From Scleropages formosus (taxonomy: Eukaryota; Chordata; Actinopteri; Osteoglossiformes; Osteoglossidae), in assembly GCF_900964775.1 (NCBI RefSeq), contig NC_041808.1:4670595-4734594 (forward strand): 64,000 bases of DNA, given 5' to 3'. Positions within the stretch are counted from its first letter, which is position 1; the number at the start of each line of letters is the position of its first letter. The translations under genes and the position numbers were made by a program. The notes under the pieces are model-generated. The model was not told the DNA's origin. It searched no databases and saw only the letters and a list, made by a program, of their open reading frames with translations. Shown here in pieces: positions 34,917 through 46,051 of the stretch.

Positions 34917-37900
34917 TTACATGACAGTTACTGACACCTTCACTGGATAGATCTTCAAAGCTCCAGAGTTACTGCCATCATCATATGGAGAGGGATAGAA
35001 ATATGGAAACAGTTTCTCAGTGAAAGTGTCTTTAAATGTGTAGATGTGTGACATGTCAGTAGGGTTGAAGAAGGACACCTCCCCCCTGTCATAGTCCAGA
35101 TGAACCCGGATCCTCTGGGGTTTCTTCTTCAGTGTGAGATTAGTAACTCCACCTGCTCTATATTTGTCACCATTCCTCAGAGCAACAACCCAGAATCCAT
35201 TTTCTGGAGTGGCTGTAATCTTCCCCTTCCTGTTGATGGACTCTTTCACCACGCCTACAATCCATCTTGGTTTGTTTCCCACCTCCACCTCCCAGCTGTG
35301 TTTTCCTGAAGTAAACCCCTCAGAGCCCAACACACACACACAATAGTCAAACCTCTCTGCGCTGTCAGGAAGCTGTTGTTCGACTCCAGTGTTTCTCACA
35401 CAGGTCAGATCATCAGACACAGAGAGTTTTGGGTGAGCAGTGTTGGGGTCCAGAGTCATAGGTGCTGCGGGATCCACAGAGAATATAAAAACATTAAACA
35501 TTTTATTAATAAAAGTAGGATTTAATGATACACTAACTTGATGTAAATATTCTATTTGACATTTGTCAGTAGTTTTGCCTTAAAAACATGTAACTGAAGT
35601 TTATCAACACAGTCTTAAATGGACGGAAATTAGCAAACTACAGCTTCAGTTTTCTCTAACAAAAAAGTAGTTTTTTTTTCAATGTTTAGAAAATCATATA
35701 TTTTAATCCAATCTGAAATGATAAATGGTGTTAAATTTAAGTTTGTGTTGAAATCCTATCTAATGATTTCATTTACTGTTAAAACCCATTTAAGTTTTAG
35801 TCTGTTCATCAAAGTGTGTCACAGATTTATTGATATTTACACATTTGAACGGTTCCGGTGGAGAATCTGAATTTGTTTCACACTGTTTACAGTCACCTTC
35901 ACATTACCCTACAATCTGACAAACACCTGTTTTATGATGTTCTGCTAAAGAGCGCATACACACACACACAGGCTGAGGGTAAAGAAATAGACTGATAAAC
36001 CTTTTCAAATTACAGAACCTTTCACAAATTACTTTGAAACAGTTTTCAGTCAATATCCAGTGTTACAGATAATAAGCTGAAATTAAGTTTCAAAAGGGGT
36101 GTAAACTACAGTACACAAATATGATCTACTGAACCAACACCTGAATAAACCTCAAAGTGCTGACAGAGCCCAACTACTGTAAACCTTTATAATATAATAA
36201 GTAAAATAAAATCAAGTCCAGTTTAAAACTGGTAAAAAAAATGTAAAAAACAAAGTGACCCCAACACTCGTGCTGCTTTTCAAACGTAACAGTTTTGTAT
36301 ATGAAAGGGCTTCTACCAGGTGCCCAGTACTCACTGTATGTGACAATGTGCAGCATCTTCTCCCAGACTCTGAAGCTCAGAGAACCCAGATGTTTGGCCA
36401 CATCTATCAGCACCCCTGAAAGCACCTCTGGATCCTGCACTTCACACTGGGCTCTACAAGGACAAGTAGGACTGAATGATGATGTGGGGTTGGAAGGGAA
36501 TTAAAATAAAATTAAAAATTAAAATTTAAATAAATACCTTCGTTTTGTCCTCTTATAGGTCTGCAAAAGACAAATAAAAATAAGTCAGTGTGTTCACTCA
36601 GTCAGTGCTGAAGAAGAAATAGTTATAAACCATCATCCTACCATCAGGAATTTGGTGTCTTCATTGTTCAGATCTTCCTCAATCTTTCTGATTCTGTCTG
36701 ACAGTATGGAGACATGTTTGGAGATGTTTTCTATCTTCTCCTTCATCCTCTCACTCTTCTGCTCCTCTTCCTCCCTTAATGCAGCCAATCTGGCCTCCTC
36801 TTCATCTCGCAGGAACTGGTGGAGCTTCTCAAACTCCTCTTTTATCTGTTTCTCTGTGTGTTGAGCCTGATTCTGAAAATTACAGTCACATTTAATACAA
36901 ACTGTACAGTTCAGTATCACTCTTAACTCTTCAGTCCTCCTCATATGGACATTTAATAGTTGGTTCCAATTCTGTGTGACATCTAATCATCACCAGTCCT
37001 CTCCCTGTCTGTGTGGATCCATTCAAAAGAGAAGCTCCTCTGATACACCCCCTGCCAAACACACTGCTTTCTTTACACACTTCACACATGACATCGTGTA
37101 GGAGATCTACTGCTGATCTGAGGATTTTCATCTCTTACCGGTGTCTCCTGGTGACCTAAAGTGCTTCATGAGTTTGTAGGAGGAGTCAATACAGCTGTCA
37201 GTTCAGGTAGATCATCATCATGACAATGATACCAGTTAGTGTCTCTCATAGAAAGAACAACACAAACAACAGAACGTGTCCTTTCCAAGCTGTAGGATCA
37301 GTGTGCTGATGGGAAAGACCTCTTCACTCACTGACTCATATAAAGGCTTTAAAAAATCATCCATTTACCTTTATGTGTTTCACTGTTTTTTCACACTGTT
37401 TTTTAGCTTCATTGAACTTTTCCAGTTTTTCCTTTAGTGGTTTCAGTGCAGTCTTGCATTCCTCCTGGAATTAATTGTACAGATTGATTATTGAGAGACA
37501 AACTAATATATGATCCTGTTTCATGTTGTCCCATTTCTGTTTTTATGTTTTACACTTAATAAAAACATCAAAGTTTCCATCCTGTTAGTCTTGATTTTTC
37601 ATTGGACCATTATTTGACTATAGTGCCACTACAGGTGTACAGTATAGTGTTTTACGTGAGGAATTCAAGTGCCTTTTCAATAGACAGTTTGATAAACTGG
37701 TAAATGAAAAAAAAATGACAAACAATCAAATTTTGAGACATTAGAAAAAACATACACATCTTCATGAGTAAAATTTATTAATCTGTAACAAACAACTCCT
37801 GTTTTGATACTAAACACTCTCTGAGGTCAGTCATCCTCTAACACTCATAGTTCAAGGTCGATAATAAATGGTTTTATAAATGTTATAAAGGCACTATCAT

Positions 37901-38981
37901 TATTAAACACACACACACACATTTTCAGAACCACTTGTCCCATACGGGGTCCCGGGGAACCGGAGCCTACCCGGCAACACAGGGCGTAAGGCCGGAGGGG
38001 GAGGGGACACACCCAGGACGGGACGCCAGTCCGTCGCAAGGCACCCCAAGCGGGACTCGAACCCCAGACCCACTGGAGAGCAGGACCTGGTCCAACCCAC
38101 TGCACCACCACACCCCCCTTAATAATCATACAGTAAATGTAAAAACTCAATGTAAATTGTCTTCCCATAAAAATGAATTGCTGTTGCTGGTTCAGATCAC
38201 TGCAGCTGTCTGGTTAAATGGTTCTCCATCTCCTTTGAGAGGACAGCCAATAGGATCTTGTTGTGTCCAATATGTTACTGCTCCCTTATGTTAATAGATC
38301 AGTCTTTTTTGAAAAGCATCTCTTTCTAGCTGATTCTGACACTGCACATTCTGGTTATTTTTGATTACCCTTGGTTAACTGCACATATCTAGTGTTTTTT
38401 GTGGAATGAAGGAGTACTTTGCCAACCAGGTTAACAAGAAGAAATGTTACTCTGGCTGACTCTGACCTCTGAGTTCATACTTGTAAACATCTCTCAGCAT
38501 TTGAAGTTACTTTTGAAACTTCTGAGTTTTACTACTGAAACATGAAATAAAATACCTTCATATCCAGCGCAGCCTCATCTACTGGACAGAGCTGGTGGTT
38601 TCTGTGTTTTTTTGAGGTCTGACACACCACACAGAGAACTTCCTGGTCATCCGCACAGAAGAACACAAGTTTCTCTCCATGGACACTGCAGCGAAGTTCA
38701 TTCTTCTCTGGAGACTCAATCTTCTCAGCAGCTTCGGCCTCACTCTTTTTCTCCAGGTACGTTTCCACAACATTCTTTAAAACCAGACTTGGTGGAGGAT
38801 CTCCAGTAGAGGACCTTCTCCGACACAAGGGACACTCTCTGGAGCTCCTGTGTTCCCAGAACTGCTGCAAACATAATCTACAGAAGCTGTGACTACACCT
38901 CAGGACAACAGGATCCTTGAAGATCTCACAGCATACAGAGCAGCACAGCTCCTCATCCAGAAATGACGGTTTAGTCGCCAT
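34917..38981 (-). CDS. TRIM35-like E3 ubiquitin ligase, copy B (480 aa)
   Basis: A cytoplasmic RING E3 ligase of the fish TRIM35-like expansion, probably in innate immunity; substrate unknown. Six exons right to left: 38556-38981, 37369-37464, 36642-36872, 36538-36560 (23 nt), 36335-36453, 34917-35464. Phases match and sum to 1443 nt. RING residues 14-53 have C14, C17, C29, H31, C34, C37, C50 and C53. The B-box lies at about 100-136, coiled coil at about 143-250 ([20 protein letters not shown]), PRY-SPRY at about 299-480 with [14 protein letters not shown] and [12 protein letters not shown]. The SPRY acceptor is CCCGCAG at 35465, giving [13 protein letters not shown], the usual join in this family. 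Fully open, unlike copy A. The exact paralog name cannot be set from sequence alone. Confidence 0.92.
37907..38119 (-). repeat. SINE (TG-tail family) in TRIM B intron 1
   Basis: It is at the same insertion point as 29027 in unit A but keeps more CpGs and the full body (GCGTAAGGCCGGAGGGGG). Near-identity between the TRIM units ends inside this SINE. Confidence 0.88.
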
Positions 38982-39039
38982 TTTAATGGCTTTGCCCCAG
39001 GCTTTGTCAGATCAGATTGAAGGAGGGAACCGCTCTCTG

Positions 39040-39051
39040 AGTTTCACCTTC
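39040..39051 (-). promoter_or_regulatory. Near-perfect ISRE upstream of TRIM copy B
   Basis: The minus strand reads GAAGGTGAAACT, one base off GAAANNGAAACT. It lies 59 bp upstream of the ATG, matching the position of the perfect site in copy A. Confidence 0.55.
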
Positions 39052-39279
39052 GCTCTATAGTTCTGCGAAAGAGAACACACGCCTGGACAAATAAAGCTGT
39101 GTCAACATCTCAGAGATTTAAAGTGACAGCTTTATAGACACAATTATTCTGTAAGAATATTGCTGAAAAAGGGTAAATTGCAAGGTTTGGGCTGTATTTA
39201 TGACTTTAAAGGACAAATTAAAATTTGTCTTTGTGCTGTATGTACATTATGGTGGCACACAGTGAATCAAATATATCTA

Positions 39280-39445
39280 ACATTTATTTACTTAGCAGAT
39301 GCTTTTCTCCAAAGCGACTCCTAATGAACTCTATGTAGTGTTACCAGTCCACACACCTTATTGACCAAGGTGACTTACACTGCTAGATACACTACTTACA
39401 CTGGGTCACTCATCCATACATCAGTGGAGCACACTCTCTGTCACT
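39280..39445 (-). repeat. L2-tail retroposon fragment
   Basis: Reverse copy of the 3' part of the element at 23694: it has the GCTTTGGAGAAAAGC tail, ACTACATAGAGTTCATTAGG-like block and GTGACCCAGTGTAAGTAGTG. Confidence 0.75.
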
Positions 39446-39726
39446 CACACTATATACTATGTACAAACATAGTTGCAGCATGAGGCAACAAAAGAAAATC
39501 TGGAAAAGGTCCTCCAATAATGTCGTCACAAGAATGAAGATCAGAATTGTTTGAGCAAAGAAATTTTCTATAACACAAAATAGGTGTGAAAGTTGGACAG
39601 AACAAAAAAATGTGGGCTTTTTTTCATTGTTGTGCTGGAGCAGAGTCTTCAGGACATTGGACAGCCAGGAAAACAAACAGATGGGTACTGGATCAAATCA
39701 GGCTGAAACTCTCAAGACCACCCCAA

Positions 39727-39935
39727 CCAGGAGAGCATAGGGATTACCTCTACTGCCCTTGGGCCCAGAGGTTGTAGGTTTATTTCCCACATCTGGCTGC
39801 AGTACCCTTGGATAACATACTCGCTCTAAATTGCTCCAGTAACAAAAAATTACCCAGCTATATAATTGAGTAACTCATTGTAAATACCTTAATTGTAAGG
39901 TGCTTTGGAGAAAAGCACCAGCTAAATTCGTAAAT
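39727..39935 (+). repeat. tRNA-derived SINE with L2-like tail
   Basis: Body GCTCCAGTAACAAAAAATTACCC and tail GTAAGGTGCTTTGGAGAAAA are clear. The tRNA head is decayed. Confidence 0.78.
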
Positions 39936-42900
39936 GAGACTGAGGTTGTTGTACTTTGGAAACATCATGTGAAGATCAGATTCCGTCAAAGAAATGTGCT
40001 GAAAGCTGAAGGCAAAGAGGACACCCCGCGAACAGGTGGATGGTCTTCATCACTTAAACAGTGGACACATGCCTTTAACACAAGGAGACAAATGAAGGAC
40101 AGAACTTTCTGGAGACACAATACTTATGCAGCATCTAAGAACAGATCTTGACTTGATGGCACTTATGAACAACAGAAACAGCAAAAAAACTTAAACACAG
40201 TAAAGGAAACAAAGAATCTTATAAATGCACAACATTCACGGTTAACATTAAGGGTGTACTGTCACTTTAAGTTGCACCATCTGTGTGTAGGGATCACGTC
40301 TGCTAGTTTCATGATAATTAGAATAACTTGCTTAAAATTATTAAAGCATAAAATATAAAGCATAAATATCAAATAACATTAAGACGTATTTCTTTTCGGG
40401 GTGTCTACAGCGGGGATCATCTGTATGTTAGCTGAATACAGTAAATGTAATGTAAAATGTATTGTAATGTCCAGTTACCGTAGTGGTGCAGTACTGACAC
40501 TGCCCACCAGAGGGCACGGCAACCCTACTAAATCACCAATCAGCTGCTTGACAGAGTTGAGATTCTTGTACATGTTTTTCTTACTTGGGGACAGTGTTAA
40601 GTGAAGAGCATTTTCTTTTCGGCCTAAAACACTTGTCTGTATGAACATGCAACTTTTGCCACTGTCTCCTTATCCTATTTGATTTCAGCGTTTTTTTCAC
40701 AAGCTGTCATTGCTGAAAATTACACACATAGCTGCCATTCACTGTGACACTATGAATTTAAACTTAGTGTCGGCTTCTGTGACAATAACACCTGGGGAGA
40801 ATTATAATAAACTAACTTTCTAAGCGTCATTGAAAACTCCTAAACATTTTGAATGGGAAAAAAATCACATCCATCACTGTCAACATGGTAAAACTACATA
40901 TCCCACAGTGCTCTTCTGGTAAAGAAAATAATTTGCCAGAAGTGTTTTTTTGACCCAAAAAATTATTAATGTCCTCATATCAAAACTGAGATGGTGAAAA
41001 ATGGTTCTTGTTCTGAAAGCACTCCACTGTGTAGATATAAAAACAGGTAGGATCCACCACATTAGTTGGTAATTTTACGTCTGTGACTTTGCCCAGAGTT
41101 GTCCAAGGTTTCCTCAAACCTGCTGACATGCTAAGAATAAGCTCAGTCGAGCTCAGGAACTCACCACCAGCAGCCTGATGTGGGCCTTTCAGCATCTGGT
41201 AAAGAGTACCGTACACTGACCAAAATACCGCACAGCTAGAATAATCACCTCTTTAGCACCTCACAGTCCGTCCTCCTACGGAATGGTCTGTCAACAGCAA
41301 ATGCAGCAGAAAATAAAATTATCACCGATAGTAAGAACAGAGCTTTATTAAATTGCCTGTACTTTTATTTGCATTAATATCTCCAAGGAAACATTTACTT
41401 GACAATACTATCAGTTGATATACAGTGTATATCAGTTTTTATTACATGTTGTATATCATATTTGATGGCAAGGTAATAAGTACATATCCCACAATGCATT
41501 TCCAGAAACTGCAGAACCGTGGTGTGAGAGCTGATGCTGTGCGAGTGGTCCTGGAGTCAGGAAATTAAATAGTGTAATTAAATGAAGCGGAGAGGAATCT
41601 CACGGGCTGGTGGTGGTTCTGTGAGGTTTGGTGGGAAGTGGGGGATGGGGGAAGTTGGGTGGGTTGGGGGTTGGTGGAGTTGCTGGTTTCTCAGGGCTGT
41701 ATTAGCACTGGTTAATAATGCATGGGCCTTTGACACATTGCCTTGTATTTCCAGCTGAGGGGAGGTGAGCGGAATTATAGCCCCATGGCCCCAGAACTCC
41801 ACTCAGTCAGCTGGCAGCTCCGCCCCCTCATTCCCATTCTCACCCGTGTCTCTAAGTGTCTGGTACTTTAACACACTCCCGTTTTTTCTCTATGCAGCAG
41901 AGTGCTGCATTCCATTCATTAACGCACTGCTGCGCCAGTGGACGAGAGGAGAGGAGGCAGGTCAAGTCTCGACCAATGGCTGAAGGTGAGGTAGGAGGGG
42001 CAACAGAGCTCAGCCCTGATTGGATGTAACGGCAAGCTGTAATGATGCTACCGCCTAAGGAATCATCTTTACATCCTGCCTCTTTATGAGGCCAACACCT
42101 TGAAAAGACCCAACGGCCCAGTGACGCCACCTACAGGTAAGGGTCACTCACTGTTACAGAATTCAGTCATCTTTCTTTTCTCATCACATTCAGCATAATG
42201 AAGTCTGTCAAACTTAACCATTTTGAGAGTCCTTTCACTTCCCATCACCATGAAAGGCAGGAGTGTGAAAATTTTGGCTATGATCGGCCAACCCCACCGC
42301 CGTGCTACTGAATGTGTCACCAGAAGTCATGGCAGGACTCTGAAGGATAAATGCACCACCGCTAAGGAAAAAGAGGCACATCAGATCTGCCGAACTGTGC
42401 CAGCACTGCAGACCGCTGGTACCATAAAAAAGGCCCATGAATTATTTATTCTGAAATATGAGGTCATATTTTATTGAAGGCGTAGAGCTTAGCCCCAGAT
42501 CCCTGATCATGCATCAGTCTTGGCTTGCCGAAGTTAAGAACCACCCATCGGGGGGAGACGTGGCATTGGAAAAAGTGCAGGAGCCAGCAGGTGGACCACC
42601 TGACGATTTGTCAACGGGATCGATGATCCGCCACCTTGCACATCCCATTAATCTGGAGCGTGATGTTGCTGGCAGCTTGGACCCAGAATGCACTCAGAAG
42701 TCACCAGTGTTCTCCCTCTTTGGCTGAAGCGACATGTTTTTTTTTTTCAAAACAGAAAGTCTGGTGTTTCTCTGAACAGAGGAGAGATTTCCTTGCTACT
42801 TTTCCATGGCTAAACTGTCCTACGAAGCCATTTTTCTTTCTCCTCTCCTCTGCTGTTGTAATGTTTGTTCCCATACTGTATGTTAAAACTTGACATGAGA

Positions 42901-42992
42901 AGTTCGAGCACAAAAGAAATTCTGGCGGCTGTTTGCAGTTTCTCAGCATGGTCTACCAACCAACCAGTTGCAACAGCTGTTTGTTCCGAGCA
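39936..42992. other. No gene seen; intergenic DNA
   Basis: Short open frames exist on both strands but have no domain, no exon partners and no coding bias I can recognise. Around 41690-41770 and 42590-42700 the sequence is complex and repeat-free, as in conserved non-coding elements; that is only a suspicion. Confidence 0.45.
40504..40517 (+). promoter_or_regulatory. Perfect match to the CTCF core consensus
   Basis: CCACCAGAGGGCAC fits CCASYAGRKGGCRS at all 14 positions. It lies about 1.5 kb beyond the TRIM cluster, between it and the cox7a2l-kcng3 block. Occupancy cannot be judged from sequence. Confidence 0.5.
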
Positions 42993-43091
42993 GGGTTGCG
43001 GTGAGCCGGAGCCTATCCCGAAGACATTGGGCGCAAGGCCGAAGGGGTGGGAGGAGCACACCCTGGACGGGACACCAGTCCATCGCAGGGC
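42993..43091 (-). repeat. SINE (TG-tail family) fragment
   Basis: The body GGTTGCGGTGAGCCGGAGCC to the CCTGGACGGGACACCAGTCC block, then fused directly to the next SINE. Confidence 0.7.
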
Positions 43092-43235
43092 CACAACTAT
43101 TTACCCAGCCACACAGCTGGGCGAAGGTACTGGAGTAATTGCGGGGCAAGCACCTCGCTCAAGGGCACCACAGCTGGAGGCCAGGATCGAACTGGCAACT
43201 TTCAGAGCCAAAGGCAGCCACTCAGCACAGTCTAG
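43092..43235 (-). repeat. tRNA-derived SINE with L2-like body
   Basis: The minus strand has head GAGTGGCTGCCTTTGGCTCT, B box GTTCGATCCTGG and the GCCCCGCAATTACTCCAGTA block. Confidence 0.72.
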
Positions 43236-43625
43236 TAATTCAGAATTAGATTTAGATTAATATATTTTCATCATTAATAAATCTCCGAAGACTCCACTGT
43301 TTATTTCTGTCGAACCTGATTTCAGATTAGATGTTTTTCCAGGACCAGTAGGCCTCTCATGCAGGTGAAATTTTAGCTCCACCCACAAAAACTGCTCAAC
43401 CTAAAATACAGACTCGCCACACCCCTAGTCTTCACTCCAGAGTTGAACTCTAGTCCCACAGGGCAGCCCCTCCACACCCTAACTGACAACCCTTGCCATA
43501 AATCCAGTATTTTAACCTCCACCCTTTCAATGTTTATGCATATCTTTTGAAAAGCTGGCCTCTCACGTCCTCAAGAATCAAGACTCGATGAAATAGAGGA
43601 AAACCTCATGTGACAAGTTGAGTAA

Positions 43626-43832
43626 GTACACACACACACGCATTTTCTGAACTGCTTGTCCCATACGGGGTCACGGAGCCTAACCCGGCAACTCAGAGCA
43701 TAAGGCTGGAGGGGTAGGGGACACACCCAGGACGGGACGCCAGTCCGCCGCAAGACACCCCAAGTGGGACTCGAACCCCAGACCCATCAGAGAGCAGGAC
43801 CCAGTCCAACCCCCTGCGCCATCACATCCCCC
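43626..43832 (-). repeat. SINE (TG-tail family) with target-site duplication
   Basis: GTTGAGTAA flanks both sides (43617-43625 and 43833-43841). The copy is near full length. Confidence 0.87.
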
Positions 43833-43859
43833 GTTGAGTAAATAATGTTATTGATAATA

Positions 43860-43929
43860 GCATCTCATTAGGACGGAGATGGACCAGCCAATATTGTTTG
43901 GTTGGTCCATCTCCATCCTAATGAGATGC
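43860..43929. repeat. 32-bp inverted repeat with 6-nt loop (foldback)
   Basis: Arm 1 is 43860-43891 (GCATCTCATTAGGACGGAGA...) and arm 2 is 43898-43929 (...CTAATGAGATGC). Thirty of 32 positions pair; the exceptions are one C-A mismatch and one G-T wobble. Loop TATTGT. It begins 18 bp after the target-site duplication of the preceding SINE and belongs to no repeat family seen elsewhere in the window. Confidence 0.9.
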
Positions 43930-45724
43930 CAATCAAATGGGATGCAGTATAATATCTGTCCTGCTGAACTTCAGAATAAGAACTGACATACATCACAATC
44001 TAGATAGAAATAAGGTCTGACAAGCACAGGAATACAGTCCCGAAACTCTTTGACATGGTAACAAAGGACAAATGTAGTCAGCATTGTATCTGCTCACATG
44101 TAGGAAATGAGATTTTGTGCAGGACAGACATGACTCACCCGGGTGATCATTACACGTCTGTCCTCCTCTTAATACAAGCCGTCCTTTCAAAGACTCTCTT
44201 GGCGCATTTTTCGCATTTTTGTTAAAGACGTAAATAAAAGGCTTGACTGAACTCCACCATCAATCTGCTCTCTTTAGCTCCTGCACTGCTAGACTTGCAG
44301 GATGAATGTGCTACAGAAAATGTTGGCTGTGAGCTGCAAGCAGTGAGGGGATGCGCCGCGTTCCGCTCCATCCATTGAGTTCCGGATCGTTCCAGAGTAT
44401 TCCAAACCTGTCAACGCTCCCTCTTGTGACTGACAGGTACCAGAGCATCTTGTTAGCTCGGGACAGGAAGTGTAGGCCTGAAGATGGAGTGCTGATGGAA
44501 AAGTGAATTATCGAGTCTTTGTTCATCTCAATTCTCATCTTAATTAAGAGTTCCTTTCTTTTAACGTCTGCCTAGTGAATTCATTGCTCCCCACATTCAG
44601 AACGTGGAGGGTCCGTATTGATTCTTCATCCTCTGTGGAAATGGACCATGTTTCTACCTTCTTCCTGACACCGTTGAAGAGTGGAGTCAATATGGAAGTA
44701 TTGACTAGTGTGTCAGAGGGGCTGCCTCAGTAAGGTACAGAAGCTACTGAGAACATCTTTGGGGAGATGAATCAAGTCACTGACACTCATCTCTGCAGCT
44801 CAAGGATCAGACTAAGGCAAGGAGGAAAACCGGGGTCTTGGCTCACCTTTTGTGCAGCATCAGTTTCAGTCTAGGTTTCCCTAAGAGTGCAGGTTGGAGT
44901 GATGCCATAGTTCTCTGTCTTGAGCAGTCCTTCTCCATTCTCTGAAAGCTTTCATGAAGGGGTCTTTCCATCTTAGGGACAGCCTTCCCGCTCTTAATTT
45001 AATGTTCCCTGGATATGGTCATTGTGCATTTGTGGTTTCACGTTCATGCCCTGTGACCTACACCTGTCTGTTTTTTCAGCCATATAAAGCTTCCACAGCA
45101 TTGCTGAGTCGTGATTTTCTTTCTCCCTTATGTCTGCACCTAATGCGATCAATGTTATTTATGTTATGAGGAGAAATCGCCAATAAATTTATCAACCCGA
45201 AAGGGTCGATCACATGAGGATTGGAACATGTGCGGTTCTTTCATTTCCAGCTTTCCAGCGTTACCTGTGGAGGAATTTTTGAGCAAATTCAAGACTGTAT
45301 GAACAAATAAATAAAGACACATGACATGAATCGAGTTAGCCAGAGAGAGCTTTTCTGTAGAAATTACATTCTTCGCCCACGTTCAAACCTTTTATTTATT
45401 TTAGGCTGAGGCTGTAGTGGTTTTGTAACATCTGGCAAAGGTTTGCAGGGAGACAATAAACTCCCCAGAGAGAACGTGGTGCCGCAGCCTCCTGAAATTT
45501 AAATAACCCCTGAAGTGGTGGGTCCTCACAGCAATGAAAGTGTAATAATCTGAGATAAAATACCATCATTGGGGCCTCCTCTCCCCAGAGACAAAGGGTA
45601 TTCAGAAACACTAGTGCTCCACCACACTTTCCCCCTGCTCATACCTAAGGGTCCGGGGTGTTTTCGGGGGGATTTCCACAGCCAACCCACTGCTTGTAAC
45701 CCCACAAATAATCTGCCCACCCTG
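43930..45724. other. No gene seen; intergenic DNA
   Basis: No recognised exon. An imperfect palindrome centred on ACCCGGGTGATC lies at about 44119-44163, bounded by AGGACAGAC and GTCTGTCCT. Confidence 0.45.
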
Positions 45725-45766
45725 TAAACAATCGACAGAGTGCGAGGCGAGTTCAGTGTGACATTT

Positions 45767-46051
45767 ATGAGCTACGGTGAGTATCCAGCGCGAGCCGCGT
45801 TAGCGCTCGTGCTATTTACTTGCTGCATATCCCCGAGAATCGCCCATTGTGTGGAAAATGTCAAGACTCTTCCTCCAACAAAGGACCGAAAAGATGAGTC
45901 ATTTCAGATAAAAGCCTCAAAATATATTCTGGGCCCAGAGAAAGATGCAAAACAATCGCAGAACTTAATGCTAGAACAAGCTGTTTTTGTAATTATACTC
46001 GGAATCGTACTTCTGGGTCTGGCTACAGAATCCAGCAGCCGGGACAACTAG
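45767..46051 (+). CDS. Doubtful small membrane-protein ORF (94 aa)
   Basis: I do not recognise it. From the first ATG the frame gives a signal-peptide-like start (SYGEYPARAALALVLFTCCI then SPRIAHC), a charged middle and a C-terminal hydrophobic segment AVFVIILGIVLLGL followed by a short polar tail. That layout would fit a small type I membrane protein. Against it: the Kozak context is poor (TTTATGA), GGTGAGTAT just after the ATG is a strong splice-donor match, I see no AATAAA close downstream and no similar protein comes to mind. It could be part of a spliced gene, or chance. Confidence 0.25.
   Translation: MSYGEYPARAALALVLFTCCISPRIAHCVENVKTLPPTKDRKDESFQIKASKYILGPEKDAKQSQNLMLEQAVFVIILGIVLLGLATESSSRDN

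Larger units (their letters stand above)
34107..39060 (-). repeat. TRIM tandem duplication, unit B
   Basis: This is the partner of 25323-30160. Homology starts at GAGTGAGAGTCGCAG directly after the G/T-rich tract. Unit B keeps about 100 bp of 3' UTR missing from unit A, has a single SINE in intron 1, and has unrelated sequence between that SINE and exon 1 (38120-38550 against 29470-29680). Confidence 0.92.
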
